Part shown: one piece after another, positions 22,575 to 33,820 of the stretch
Position numbering within the stretch: the stretch's first letter is position 1
How the letters are laid out: each line of letters starts with the position of its first letter
DNA from: Terfezia claveryi
Lineage: Eukaryota > Ascomycota > Pezizomycetes > Pezizales > Pezizaceae
Direction: 5' to 3'
DNA: 64,000 nucleotides
NCBI GenBank assembly: GCA_015179025.1
Contig: WHUX01000102.1
Span: forward strand, 1 to 64,000
Position numbers and translations under genes: made by a program
The notes under the pieces: generated by a model
Database searches by the model: none
What the model was told of the DNA's origin: nothing
The model's input: only the letters and a program-made list of their open reading frames with translations

Positions 22575-23104
22575 TGTTAGTGATTGAATGCCGTACATTC
22601 ATTCATTCCGCCCATGCCTTGCTATTCCACACGCAGCGACCTTCGGCCTGCAGATCTTATGGCAAGCAATGGCCTTCTCAGGCATTGCGTGCTTCGGCCT
22701 TCCCAGGCATTGCGTGCTCTGGCCTGCAGATCTTTATGGCAAGCAACGGCCTTCTCAGGCATTGCGTGCTTCGGCCTTCACAGGCATTGCGTGCTCTGGC
22801 CTGCAGATCATATGGCAAGCATCGGCCTTCACAGGCATTATGTGCTTCGGCCTTCACAGGCATTGCGTGCTACTCATATGTCCTTCTTCTTCTTCACTTT
22901 CTTATGTACGTTCATTCATGTATATATATCTCGTTCGTTTCCTGTTGGATTGATGAGAATAATCACATCACAACGCATCTCTTCACTGCAATACAGCTCT
23001 CACTTCTTCATATCTCTACGTGACAATCTCACTTCGCTCATTCGTATTATCCTTCAGTGGACATTTGGATCTCACTGCTGCACTTCCCTCCTTTATCTCT
23101 TAAA
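22575..23104 (+). repeat. 3' LTR of young copia
   Basis: 530 bp, co-linear with the 5' LTR, followed by the AGACT duplication. Two of the three differences are C/T (near 22669 and 22840); one is A/C (near 22704). Confidence 0.95.
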
Positions 23105-23109
23105 AGACT

Positions 23110-23543
23110 CTAGGAATCTAACTCAGGCATCTGCATGTCCAGCGCAGTATCACTGACCTTTTGGTGGCTCCTTCTCCTTGACATTCCCCTCTTCACATCT
23201 ACTCTCGTTGGGGTTTATATGCTCTGCTTGTACTGTATTCATAAGGCTATTCCCCAACATTTTGTACCGCTAGTTAACTTCATTCCATAGTTACCTATTT
23301 TCTCTTGCTAGAAGCATATCTTGGATACATGCATACTTCTCCCGGTCCGAACGATATGCTTGTATCAAGAGTCCTCTGTACCCTAGATCCCCCGGTGGCT
23401 AACCAACACATCACACTACTGGAGGGCCAGCACGCAGTGACTATTTGGGCTGCTTTGCTTTTTTTATATGTACGAGATGTGACGTAGGAGAGATGAGTAG
23501 GACAATACGTCTATAACGACGAGGTGCTGCATAGACCCGCCCC
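23110..23543. other. Spacer, no recognised gene
   Basis: No supported ORF; the open frame at 23305-23487 has no recognisable features. It contains the inverted relative (23330-23385) of the GGATACAAGCAT motif at 13945-13985. Confidence 0.4.
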
Positions 23544-24032
23544 CATTAAAACGCACATCCAATACACCCGGGTATTTCTTCTGCGCCAACCCGTTGTCCG
23601 GTAAAGCTGGTATTACCTTACAACCGCGTGCGCACACGCAAGCACCTTACGTCCGCAAGCTATGTTGGCACGTTGTACGCAAGTATTTTCTCAACGTACT
23701 CTGTGGTTGCCACCGAGCGCTCTCCGCAATTCCTTGTATTTTCTTTGCTTGAATCACACGTCACCCTGCACATCACATTGTCTTACCCTGAATTTCTCAT
23801 TTATACAGATAATCTTCCTAATCAGTAATTTTTCAGTGAATCAAGGAGGTCTTCAATTTGCATTGTTCTCTACCACATTATTACACTCTTAGTTCTATTG
23901 TCCACTTCGCGTATTACCATCTGCCTTAGTAGGCATATCCCTATGTACAGATTCTGCTCTCTGTGCTCCGCCTCGCTACCTAGTACAGTACCACTTCCGC
24001 TGCCTAACAGGATATCTACATATCTTTTGTTA
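23544..24032 (+). mobile_element. Solo LTR (family A), plus orientation
   Basis: The flanking 5-bp duplication is GCCCC (23539-23543 and 24033-24037). It starts CATTAAAACGCACATCC, the family-A start TGTTGGAACGCACATCC with transitions, and ends ATCTTTTGTTA. The ends and the CACTTCCGCTGCCTAACA block match the copy at 15220-15774 (inverted). Confidence 0.8.
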
Positions 24033-24094
24033 GCCCCTCCCACAGCGGGTGCTGGACTTATATATATGACTGGGGATGCCCTCTCTATGACGAG

Positions 24095-24430
24095 TGTTAG
24101 ATTGCCGTCTATTCCGTCGTTCATTCCGCCCATCTATACCACTTGCATCGGCTTGCACCCATATCGTGGCTTCATGGCATGCTTCACTCATTTAGCGTGC
24201 TTCATACCTTGCTTCATGCTGTATGTTCATAGATGTATATATATCTCGTTCATATTCCTACTTGTTCGAGACAACGAAAACTAAGACTTCACTACAATAC
24301 AATACATGCACTCACTGCATATTCGAAAGTCTTCTTCATATACATCTCTCTGCTGTGACCATCTTGCTTTATTCGTACCTTCCTTCGCTGGACACTTGTG
24401 AGCTCTCCGCTCGCCTATCGCTATAATGAG
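24095..24430 (+). repeat. Copia-type LTR fragment
   Basis: It starts TGTTAGATTGCCGTCTATTCC and CATTCCGCCCAT, and contains ATATATATCTCGTTCATATTCC and CTTCGCTGGACACTTG, then CTCTCCGCTCGCC. These blocks are shared with the LTR at 11432-11866 and, more distantly, with the 530-bp LTRs. No target duplication was recognised. Confidence 0.6.
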
Positions 24431-24946
24431 TTGCTATCTTTGCCCCTTGCCTAGATTCCCCGACCCTAGGTGTATTTCGACCCAACTGCAGCCATTCGAC
24501 TGTCAGGGGCCCCGACCAGGACCCGGAGGAGCGGGAATCCGTAGCGTAACAGTTAAGAAAATCAGTCGAGAGGTATGGCCCTGAGAAGCACAGGGAAAAC
24601 GGCTCTGCTCCCACCAAGCTTGGAGGGTGATCGCGTTGCACAGAGACTATCAGTCGAGAGGCAACCTAGTGAGTGATATCTCCCTTCGCAGGGCCTCCTG
24701 GGACCGGTCGGTTGGTTTTCAGGAACACCAGCAGCCAATTGCTACCCGATGTGTAGTACACACATCACACTCGCGCTTTTGATATCTGCATCGGACGAGA
24801 TTTCCCCGTCTTAGCATTCGAGGGGCAGGTACGTTCCTCCTCATATACGCTCAGGTCCCCGTATGGACGTTTCGTCTGCGGGGGGGATATTGGTAGGGCG
24901 CTCGGTCGGCTCTGTATCCCTTTATCGCTGTTGGTGTTTGGTGGTG
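24431..24946. other. GC-rich spacer, no recognised gene
   Basis: The phrase CAGTCGAGAGG occurs twice (about 24565 and 24650). No open frame has recognisable features. It could be the 5' flank or 5' UTR of a decayed element. Confidence 0.35.
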
Positions 24947-26050
24947 GTTTTTTTTTTTTTTTTTTTTGTTGAACTCATTACTCGTGTGCGCGACCTTAAG
25001 GGTCGCATAACAAGCCACCCGGAAGCCCGGCTGGATTCAAGGGTCAAATCGCCCGCAGATAACTGCGTGCGGATGCTTTTCCGTGGGGGACGGGGGGGTT
25101 CGGGTTTGTCGGCAAAGGTAGTGCGCGGGGGTGCTGGAGCCCTCCGCAAGTCGTCGAGCTCCTCTTGGGGTTCAGGGTGGTCCCCCGGAGCTGGATGACC
25201 GTCTGTCGGAAGGCGGCGGCATGATCGTTGCCTGCCTTTTCCATCTTGGCTAGGGCTGCCTGTGGGCTCTTGGTTGTTCCTCCGTTCATCTTGGAGTTTG
25301 ACGGCGGAGTTCGGGGGCTCCGTCAATATTTTTCCTACCTCTGGGCGTGAGTCTGGAAAGACGGGTGGTTGTTGAGAACGGGATGCTCCGTGGGCGTCAC
25401 GATGTGTTGTAGACACCATGGCGCCTCGGTGAAGTCGAAGCCGGGATTTTTAGTGTAGGCGTAGCTCAGGTCGTTTATTTGGGTGAGAGCGTCGGTGTAG
25501 GGTTCGAGCTCTTCCGAGGTGGTGAGGGGGAAGGGGGTGGGGCTTGAACCGTGGCTGGGGGTGAGGTTAGTGTGCCTAGGAGTGGGGGCGGCTCGGGATG
25601 GTAGCCTCGTCGTGAGTTGTGGGCAAAGTGGGTCTGCCTTCCCGAGGTTGATTTTTGCTCTTCCATTTCGCCGGCATGGTGGTGTGCCCATCGATGAACG
25701 GGGTGGGAGAAACTGATTGGCTGTGCAGGCGATGTTCAGATGGAGGTGTTGGTGCGAAAGTTACAAATCCCCTGGTTCGCCGTGCTGTGGGTGCTATACT
25801 CTCGGTGGTGCCGAATAGGCGTTGGTGCTCTCGCGGGCCTCGTGGACCAATGCCCCGTGGAGCCCTGTTTGGGTGAGGACGACGAAGAAGAAAGACAAGG
25901 AGCAGAAAAGGCTTCAATCGAGAGGGGAATGGTGGCGATAATTGTGCCCCCGAGATTCGAATGTATATTTGCACCGAGGGTGACGAGGGCAACGAGGGCT
26001 ATCTCGTGGTGCCGTCCATTTCTCTGTAGCTCCTTGGGTTCCGAGAGAGC
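24947..26050 (-). mobile_element. Retroposon with poly-A and ORF1-like frames, minus strand
   Basis: A T run at 24949-24967 marks the poly-A of a minus-strand element. The adjacent 70 bp (AGCCACCCGGAAGCCCGGCTGGATTCAAGG) is a diverged version of the LINE 3' tail. On the minus strand, proline-rich frames follow one another: 25992-25576 (MPAKWKSKNQPREGRP start near 25675), 25691-25335 (TDALTQINDLSYAYTKNPG) and 25419-24922 (KTTFADKPEPPRPPRKS-like). They are interrupted by single-base shifts. An ORF1-only, LINE-dependent element or a broken LINE ORF1 is the best reading. No RT is present. Confidence 0.5.
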
Positions 26051-26059
26051 GCTTGTTCT

Positions 26060-26330
26060 GTCAAAGTGGCTGTCAGCAGTATAACCAAAGAGTCGGCGCA
26101 GTTTAACAAGAAGTGTAAAGGAATACGTATGCAGCGAGAGCCAAACGTCCGTGAATACCTAAGTACGTATGATTGTATTGAACTCTACATTTCTAAGAAG
26201 GAAATGAACGAGATACTTATACACGCATGAACGCACATCTAAAGGAGATTGTGAAGCACGCCATATGAGTGCGAGCCATTATTGCATGTGGTATAGCAAG
26301 GTTAGTAGCAAGGTACACAAGTATGTGTCT
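26060..26330 (-). repeat. Copia-type LTR fragment, minus orientation
   Basis: The reverse complement contains TATCTCGTTCATTTCCTTCT and a GGCGTGCTTCA block like the LTRs at 11432 and 24095. Both ends are indistinct. Confidence 0.45.
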
Positions 26331-26559
26331 GCTGTGTCCCGTGTCTCTAGCTTTGCATCGTGTTGTGCTTGCAGTTTCGCTTCCTGCTCTTGTCTGTGGG
26401 CCTGGACGAGGTCACCCCCCAAGAGGGTCGAGTCTTGCTACGACGCGGGGCGATTTTCCAACGTTGCAACCGTGTTTGGTGGTGAATACAACAGCAAATT
26501 GGAGGCTCTAGGATACAGCAAAGGCAGCGCGTTGCAACCCAAATAGCGGCGCAGGACCT

Positions 26560-27783
26560 TGGGTCACCTTCGGAGTGGGAAGTCACGGAATTTAACGAGA
26601 CTTCTTAGGGATGCCATAATTCCGCAGGTTGAGGAAGAGAGAATAATTGGGAGCCTCAAGAATGATATTCTATGTTTGTCTAAGGAACGGGATATTATAG
26701 ACACAAACAGAACTTTCTCAATTGAAGCAGACCTTGGTAGCTTTCACGGACCAAGGGGTGGCCCATGTAAAGATGGTTGAGAGGTTGGAGCAAGAGGTTT
26801 ACAAGTTGAGGTGGGAGAAAGAGAAGTGGGTTGAGCGAGAGGAGATGGTGGGAAACCAACTACAGATTTGTGAGAGGAATTGGAAGGAGTGGGCAGAGAA
26901 AGAGGTGGGAGACAGATCAAGGAAGATAGTGGTTTCCGAGCCGAGGAAATGGCAGGCAAAGGGTAAGGCACTACTGGTTGACACGGCATCAGTTGGAACC
27001 CAGTCAGACCATATAGTCAGGGAGTTAGGCAAAGCACAGGTGGAAGTGGCAGTACAGACGGAGGTGGAGATTGAGAAGAAGGGGGCAGGGGATAGTGAAG
27101 ATGTTGTGATGGCAGACAGGTTAAGCATGTATGAAGACCTGTCTGCGTATGAGGATGAGGAAAAGGCCCCAGTGGTAGCAACCCCAACTACAAAAAAACA
27201 GGCTGCACCACGTCCGGCAGCAAAGGCTGGGAAGAAATCCTTACCAGCCAAAATACCCCCACAGAGGACACCACCTAATTACAATTTGGCGAAGGCGGTT
27301 GTGATTCATGGGGTCCCCTGCCAGAGATCCATGGCAGATATCATACAGGAAATGGGAGTGAGGGGGATTATGGGGGCACGTTGGCTCCTGGGGGGTAACC
27401 GGAGAATGGGTAAAGCCACCAGCTCCGTTGTTGTATTTTTTCACAGGAAGCTAGCTGTTGGGAGTCACCTAAAGATGAGGGGACGCTGGCTCCCAATTGA
27501 GGCTTATGACTGCAACAGAGGATGGATTTGTGTGCGACCGGTAATGGATTTTCTAGTGATGGCTTATCATTTTTCCTTTACCTTGTTTGTCATTTCGCAC
27601 TCCTATACCGGTACAGTTTATACAGGGTGGCGGGTCTTTTACAGTTTGATTTAGTTGAGTGAATAGTTGGCCCGTTGTTCCATGGGCGTACCGAGTCTTT
27701 TAAGATGAGGGAACGGGACCGTCTCATAGCCTAATGCTCCGCAGATGTACAGACTCCAAAAAAAAAAAAAAAAAAAAAAAAAA
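26560..27783 (+). mobile_element. LINE-type ORF1 element with poly-A tail
   Basis: A coding region (26610-27545) is followed by a 3' UTR and a 26-bp A run (27758-27783). No ORF2 is present. The 3' end (CTCATAGCCTAATGCTCC near 27724) differs from the hairpin tail of the other LINE copies, so this is a different family. Confidence 0.65.
26722..27654 (+). pseudogene. LINE ORF1 protein (coiled coil plus RNA-binding-like domain)
   Basis: A 310-codon open frame from an internal ATG; homologous codons begin further upstream near 26600 in another frame. Residues 15-80 are a charged coiled coil (VERLEQEVYKLRWEKEKW). A Gln/Thr segment follows with ASVGTQSD and VAVQTEV, then an acidic stretch, a Lys/Pro/Ala linker (about 165-200), and a globular domain starting NLAKAVVIHGVPC. 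That domain includes GARWLLGGNRRMGKATSSVV, a pattern I associate with RNA-binding ORF1 proteins of fungal LINEs. Sequence after about 27545 looks like UTR read in frame. Such proteins bind element RNA and escort it. It is among the best-preserved coding stretches in the GC-rich part. Confidence 0.6.
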
Positions 27784-28265
27784 CCCGACAAAAATACGTT
27801 CTCGTGCCTCTCAAGCGGCTGTTTGATAGCCGTCTGGTAGTCTGGTTAACTGAAATCATTGATTGCATCGATTAGATAGTCCAGTGCCCCGTCCTCCCTG
27901 AGCGGTCGGGGTTGAGACTAGTCTGGTGCCTAATCTAATTTAGCGACGTGCCCCGTTTGGCGGGGGGGGTTGGACTAGGGGCTGGCACAAGTGGCTTCTG
28001 TTCTTGGAGTGGTACTGGGCTGTGGCTCTCTTGGCCGTTGCCTTGCGGGCGGTGGTGGTGCCTCTGCGTGGCTGGTGACTGGGAGGTGGGGGGGGGGTTT
28101 CTTTATGTGCGCTCGTCTGAGGTCCGTGTGATTGCGTAGGCAATTGCCCGTCGAGGGCGTTCTTCGTGTGAAAAGGACAAAAAAGGGCGAGAAGCCAGCG
28201 TGGCCGGAGGACGAGGCCAAAGAGCTTGAGATAAGCGGAAGGAATCGCGATAGTTGTTCCTCCGT
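27784..28265. other. GC-rich spacer with G runs, no recognised gene
   Basis: G-rich tracts (for example 27961-27968 and 28087-28098) dominate. Short minus-strand proline-rich frames (27940-28220) have no recognisable domain and may be low-complexity shadows. Confidence 0.4.
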
Positions 28266-29060
28266 TTTTTTTTTTTTTTTTTTTAAATACTCAGTACTCC
28301 TATGCAGCCCCGTTAGGGGGGCTATGAGAAGCCACGCGGAAACCCGGTGGATTCAAGGGAGAGGCAAGTTAATCTGCCAACCCCACGCAAACTTAAATAC
28401 ACGAAATTGCAGAAGGACCCGTGCTGTCATTAACGGACCTAGCCGATGACCCGGAGGCCTGACTGGTACTCGACTGCGAAATGATGAACTTGAAGGACTA
28501 GAAGCTGAGATAAACTGGAAATGTGAACTGACAGAACTGAGATAAATGAGGCTGAAGCGTAAGGAAACTCGTGAAAATTCGTAAAACTCTCTCTTCATCT
28601 CCAACTCCCGACGGCAACGGCATTCCCGACAGCTCACTACATAAGCTCATGGTATAGGAGGTTGAAGAAGGCCTCCGTAGCTTCGTATCTCTCTTCTCCT
28701 TCCCCTTCTTTCCTCCAATCCAGTTCGTCGAGCTCCTCCCAGCTCCTCCTCCCCCCCAATAAACCGCTGCGTAACCGGTTGAAGCGTGGGCATTCGAAGA
28801 CGATATGTTCTCCGGTCTCAGTGGGGTGACCACATGTGCATGCTGCTGATTCCGCCTTGCCGATATGGTGAAGCCAGCTCCGTTGCGGGCCTCTGTTAGT
28901 TCTTAGCCAAGTGTAGGCTGACAGGGCTTGTCGATTCCACTCCACTCTTCTTACCCCGAAGCCCGCCTTTGTTCTTGCTTCTTTTCGTCTCGCTTTGGAG
29001 GCTGTGCGTAGCCCCACAAACGGGAGGGGTCTTCCAGCAGGACATGTCCGTTGAGTAGTG
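28266..29060 (-). mobile_element. LINE copy 4, 5'-truncated, minus strand
   Basis: A T run at 28266-28285 is the poly-A tail. The tail reads (minus strand) GTCCGTTAATGACAGCACGGG, then GCGTGG, GATTAACTTGCC and two hairpin-forming blocks before the A run, as in copies 1 and 3. Upstream is the ORF2 C-terminus. The 5' break lies between about 29030 and 29100. Confidence 0.85.
28637..29060 (-). pseudogene. LINE ORF2 C-terminus (copy 4)
   Basis: An open frame of about 140 codons reads LRTASKARRKEARTKAG, then ALSAYTWLRTNRGPQ, SWLHHIGKAESAACTCGHP with TGEHIVFECPRF, and YEATEAFFNLLYHEL before the stop. It has no premature stop, unlike copies 1 and 3 over the same stretch, so it is the best guide to the family's C-terminus. 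It is 5'-truncated and has no catalytic domain. Confidence 0.85.
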
Positions 29061-29099
29061 CGGTGAGGGCCTTTACCGCGCCTCAACGGGTGCATGTTC

Positions 29100-29293
29100 T
29101 TGTTGGTGTGTTAAGTCCAGCGTGCATTGCTGCATGTGGTCAACATCGTATTTGCGGCCTAAGGCACGATTTGCCTTTACCATTTTCATGGTCCCCTCGG
29201 AGGTATTAGCAGCGGATGACAAGGGCTCAGCTGATGCTTCACTGCCCCATGGAGCTGTAAGAGCCTGCCTCCGTGAATCTGAGTGGATGTTCA
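29100..29293 (-). other. Possible host coding piece, left of transposon copy 1
   Basis: On the minus strand an open frame reads MNIHSDSRRQALTAPWG, then SAANTSEGTMKMVKANRALG and a KYDVDHMQQC segment. If the transposon at 29294-33996 and one TTCA are removed, this frame joins without a stop to the minus-strand frame at 34001-34060 (NNRSSYRRADGTTS). No family is recognised. It may be an exon of a host gene or of another element. Confidence 0.3.
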
Positions 29294-29744
29294 TGTTCCG
29301 GGCCCACAGCGAGAAAATTAAATTCGCGAGAGGCCCGGGCCCCCGCGAGACCACCCATCTCCTGGGTGGCCCGGGCCTAGCGGGAGAATTAGGAATGGCC
29401 GGGCCACCCGCGAGTATGAGAAAAATGATTCTTCACGGTATCTTGATAATTTAGATAAAATGGATATTGGGTGAGCTCATTACCCTGAACTAGACGCCTG
29501 ACTGTCATACACATACGAATTCCCTTGTTCATATTCCAGTCCTTTCCATTACTTGTTGTCACGTGTTCAAACTATACTACGCTATTGGGGTATCATTTCA
29601 CCTGGTCACGTGACGTTGACCTTCTTTAAGTTAGTCCAGTCAGTTCACGCTTTTCTTCTTCTCAGTTAGCCCAGTCAGTTTCGTCACCGTCTCGTCATCA
29701 GTTCAGTCCCGTTTAATTTCTCATAATGAAGGCTTAGCTCGCCA

Positions 29745-30345
29745 CACAAAAGTACGCTTGCCACTCAATGCATGCTTGCCACATAATGTACGCTTGCCAT
29801 ATAATGCATGCTTGCCACATAATGATCGCAACACAAACGTACGTTTGCCACTCAAGCATGCTCGCCACACAAACGTACGCTTGCCACTCAATGCATGCTT
29901 GCCACATAACGTACGCTTGCCATATAATGCATGCTTGCCACATAATGAAGGCTCAGCTCACCACACAAATGTACGCTTGCCACTCAATGCATGCTCGCCA
30001 CACAAACGTATGCTTGCCACTCAATGCATGCTTGCCACATAACGTACGCTTGCCATATAATGCATGCTTGCCACATAATGAAGGCTCAGCTCACCACACA
30101 AATGTACGCTTGCCACTCAATGCATGCTCGCCACACAAACGTATGCTTGCCACTCAATGCATGCTTGCCACATAACGTAGGCTTGCCACATAATGCATGC
30201 TTGCCATATAATATACGCTTGCTACATAATGCATGCTTGCCATATAACATATGCTTGCCATATAATGCATGCTTGCCACATAATGCATGCTTGCCACATA
30301 ATGAAGGCTTAGCTTGCCACACAACGACGACTCATACTCAAGGCA
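29745..30345. repeat. Minisatellite, ~18-bp unit, in the transposon's left region
   Basis: About 30 units alternate ATGCATGCTTGCCACATA and ATGTACGCTTGCCATATA, with a less frequent GAAGGCTCAGCTCGCCACAC spacer giving a higher-order period of about 110 bp. A remnant with the same units (GCTTACCACATAACGAACG, TTCAGCTCGCC) is at 35030-35085 in copy 2, so the array belongs to the element. Confidence 0.9.
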
Positions 30346-30445
30346 CGCTAATGTACACTTGCCACTCACGGTATGCTCAAACGCTCACTGCTTATGGCAT
30401 ATTTGGAATATAGGGAAACACGGATATAAAATGGACAGATGCACA

Positions 30446-31590
30446 TGTTCCGGGCCCACACCGAGAACTCAATATTCGCGAGAGGCCTGGCTCGCTGTGG
30501 GCCCGGGCCCCTCGGGAGAACACGGGAGCTCATAATTACCCAAGTAAGTAAAATTGATATATAGCAGATATAACGTGGAATAAGCACGCGATGCAATACA
30601 AAGTGCGAGTAAGGTAGGAAATGAGATCAGACACTAAATAAACTGGAACGAGATGACATCAGGCAGTACATCTATACATTCTCAGGTAGGAGCGGGTTGG
30701 AAATTTGCCTTTATATTTACATTTAGTATCACGCGGAGCCACTCTTCACACGGCGCAAAACTAACCTATTGGTTGATAGGTATCCACATTGCATACAAAA
30801 CAATGACCGCACCAAGAAATAAACAAACCCAAAATACGAGTCAAATTATTACCACACCAGCAAAGAAACCAATAATATTAACCTAAAGCTAGTTGAAAAC
30901 AAAACAAAAAAAACATAACATGCGACAGGCAAAAACAGGCAAACGATAAAAAATTAAAAAATAACATAAAATATAATGCGTCGACAAAAAATAAATTAAA
31001 AAACTAGATCATTGATACTCTCTAGAGAGTATCTAATAACTATAGAGCTCAATGGTCGGGTTTACAAAAGAAATAAGAAAAAGCTTAATGATCGGGCTTT
31101 TTTTTTTTTCTTCCATTGTATTATTTGTCGTGTTATTAGTTTATTACTTTCTTTTTTATTTTTTGCTTGTCACATTCTACGTTTTTTTTTAGTTAATATA
31201 TGTGGTTTGTGTTAGTATGGTGATAATTTTGTATCTGGTGGTGGTTGTTTTGTATTTTTTTTTTTTTTTTTTATATGGTTGTTTTGTAAGCAGTTTGGAT
31301 TGAACATTTGCTGCTTACTAGGATGGGATTGGTGAATCAGGATGCGTACATTTTATTAGTGCAAGTCCTGTATGGAAACAACTGTGAGCTCACCCGACAG
31401 CCATATCATCGAAATTATCAATATACTATGAGCCTCAATTTTCTGATACTTACAGGAGGCCCGGCCATTCCGTATTCTCCCACTGGGCCCGAGCTAGCCA
31501 GGAGATGGGTGGTCTTGCTGTAGGCCCAGGCCTCTCGCGAGAGGCCAGGGCCTTTCGCGCATTTAATTTTCTCGCTATGGGCCCGGAACA
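30446..31590 (-). mobile_element. Non-autonomous Ginger-like derivative nested in copy 1, inverted
   Basis: It begins TGTTCCGGGCCCACACCGAG and ends CTATGGGCCCGGAACA. Flanks CACA (30442-30445) and CATA (31591-31594) are a 4-bp duplication with one transition. Its left end is the right-end type of copy 1 and its right end the left-end type, so it is inverted. The interior (30550-31380) is AT-rich, with T runs near 31098 and 31257. It has no coding sequence. Confidence 0.75.
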
Positions 31591-31637
31591 CATACATACA
31601 AGATATTGTTCAAACATACAAATCAGTCTTCTCCAAG

Positions 31638-33820
31638 ATGTCGACAATTACCTAAAAACCTTCCTCATCCTCTGAGCCTCATAATGATCCCTTTGCTCCT
31701 AGTGTTCGTCTAGCTTTTGAAGAATTTATAGCCCAATCTAATACACCATGCTGGCGCTTAACTCTGGATCGATGAAAAGAAATCAGACAAACACTTCTAA
31801 ATCCCAATTCATTAGGAGTATTAGACAAGCAAGGCCACCAGTGCAAATGGATAGCCTTGAATGAATATTATTTAAAAAATAGGAATATTTATAAAAAACC
31901 AACAGGAACATAGAAAGAAGCTGGACTAAGTGACCAGCAAGTTGTTCTTGATCATGAAGTCTATGATATAGTTGTTACTATACATAGTAGCTTACTACAT
32001 GCCAGTAAAAACAAAACATTTGATGTAATTAATAGTCAATTCTATGGAGTTGTACGAACAGAGGTAAGTTATTTAGAAAAATTAATATACTGTTTTTATA
32101 TAGTATGCTTATTTATATTTAGGTAATTTAGATACTACAACATTGTTCTATATATATTAAATCTAAGCCAAGAATAACATGAGCACCACTACAACCAATT
32201 ATAGTATCAGAATTATAGGAGCGAGTACAGATTAATTTAATTGATATGCGGGGCAATCCAGATAGAAAGTATAGTTGGATATTAAATATTCGGGACTATT
32301 TTTCAAAGTTTTCAGCAGCATATCCATTGAAAACTAAGCGCAGTCATGAGGTTGTAACTAGTCTCTTAAATTGGATTGGTTTATTTGGTCTATGTAAAAT
32401 TCTTTAATGTGATAATGGTATGGAATTCAAAAGCACTATCCTTATTCTAGTAAAATTTCATGGAATTAATCTCATAAATAGATGACCTCGATATCTGAAA
32501 ATACAAGGCTTAATTGAACAAGCCAATCGAGTATTAAAGAATAAGCTTTATGCATGGAAAGAGGAGTGAAAAACTAATACATGGGCTAAAGGACTTCCAT
32601 TTATAGTTTTAGCAATGAATGCATAGGTATGTTTAATAATAGTATTCCCTATAGTTATCTAAGTTTTATTTCAATTTACTTAATATAATCTAGATCTATT
32701 CTACTACAGGATATACATTATATGAGGTTGTATTCAAAATCAAGCTATGCACATTGCCACTACCTACATCACAACAAAATAAAGCAACTCTTATTACTGA
32801 AAGTAGTGATGAAATTACTCTACTAAAAATAAGATCTTGGTCAGATAGTCAGCTAGTCTTTCGATACTTATCAGACAATTCTAATGATGGCTCCTCATTA
32901 TTAACAAGAGACTCACTATCTACTTCGGACAGTAGTTCAAGTCCAGAAAATAGACAAAAGTATGTTTTAGATATAAAAAAGTCAGGAGTAGATACAGAAG
33001 AGTCAGGAGTAGATATAGAGGAGTCAAGAGAAGATGCGGAAGAGTCAGAAGTAGATGCGGAGGAGTCAGGAGTAGATGAAGAGGAGTTAGGAGAATATGT
33101 AGAAGAGTCAGAAGCAGATGCAGAAGAGTCAGAAGCAGATGCAAAAGAGTCAGGAGTAGATATGAAGGAGTCAGGAGAAGATGTGGAGGAGTCAGGAGTA
33201 CATATCCCAAGTAGATCTAATATGCTAATATACTAACTAGATATTATATACCAGATTCCTCTATTATATTGGCTCGAGTTCAGGCCAATACTGCAAAGGC
33301 TCGTACTCAAATGAGTATAAAATACAGCAAATTGCAACAAATTGCACAATTTATTGTTGGTGATCTGGTATCACTTTATATTCCTAGATTTGACCGAGAT
33401 GCAACCAATGCACCTAGGCTATTCTGCAAGATCACCTTTAAACCTCATCCAGATCGATATCAGTTGCTCACTTTACATGGCATACTGAACCGCTATTATC
33501 CTACCCATAAGCTACAGAAACTTCCACCAAATTTTACGCATCCTGATTTAGATCAATTGCATACATTTTCTAAATATAATGCAAACCACCTATCATTAAG
33601 AGAGGCTGCTGCGTTAAGCACACAGACTGAGCCGGAAACTACATGTAAATGTAAAGGCAAATGTCAAACTCGCCACTGTTCCTGTTTTCGTTTGAACCGA
33701 GAATGTACTACCCGATGTCATCCTACAAATCTCATATGTACCAACAAATCTCGTTCCAGTTCATCTTCATCAGAATCCTCTAAGGAGGACACAATACATG
33801 TTGCTGGCCCTTCTACTTAA
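31638..33820 (+). pseudogene. Ginger-like DDE transposase with three introns and CXC domain
   Basis: A four-exon gene. Introns: 32064-32122 (GTAAGT...TTAG), 32627-32693 (GTATGT...CTAG) and 33211-33254 (GTAGAT...TACTAAC...CCAG). Joining them keeps one frame of 671 codons including the stop. The catalytic triad is visible: INLIDMRG (D, about 32240), CDNGMEF (D, about 32410) and GLIEQANRVLK (E, about 32515), with DYFSKFSAAYPL between the first two. Exon 3 carries an acidic array of EESGVD-type hexads (32955-33200). Exon 4 has an integrase C-terminal-like segment (FIVGDLVSLYIPRFDRD), then the cysteine cluster CKCKGKCQTRHCSCFRLNREC. About ten in-frame stops, all in exons 1-2, inactivate it; most fit C-to-T or G-to-A changes. 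It would cut and paste the element at its TGTTCCGGG ends. Confidence 0.8.
32955..33200 (+). repeat. Acidic hexad repeat in transposase exon 3
   Basis: About 13 units of 18 bp (GAGGAGTCAGGAGTAGAT and variants) encode (E)ESGVDxE-type repeats. Shorter, interrupted relics occur in copy 2 at 35385-35460 and 35715-35810. Confidence 0.9.

Larger units (their letters stand above)
16335..23104 (+). mobile_element. Young Ty1/copia retrotransposon, near full length (6,770 bp)
   Basis: It is flanked by the 5-bp duplication AGACT (16330-16334 and 23105-23109). LTRs of 530 bp each (16335-16864 and 22575-23104) differ at only about 3 positions, so insertion is recent. The internal region encodes gag, protease, integrase, RT and RNase H in the copia order. 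The 3' LTR is preceded by a purine tract (GCTGAGGAGGGG). The reading frame is broken at about five places. A much older copy of the same family sits at 38003-49985 and helps locate the lesions. Confidence 0.97.

Noticed and set aside
29740..30345. CRISPR array
   Set aside because: Repeats are contiguous without unique spacers, the genome is eukaryotic, and no cas genes are present.
29734..30413. Several 70-140-codon frames with repeated CHIMHACH or ASMHYVAS patterns
   Set aside because: Translations of the 18-bp minisatellite inside the transposon; no domain and no consistent strand.
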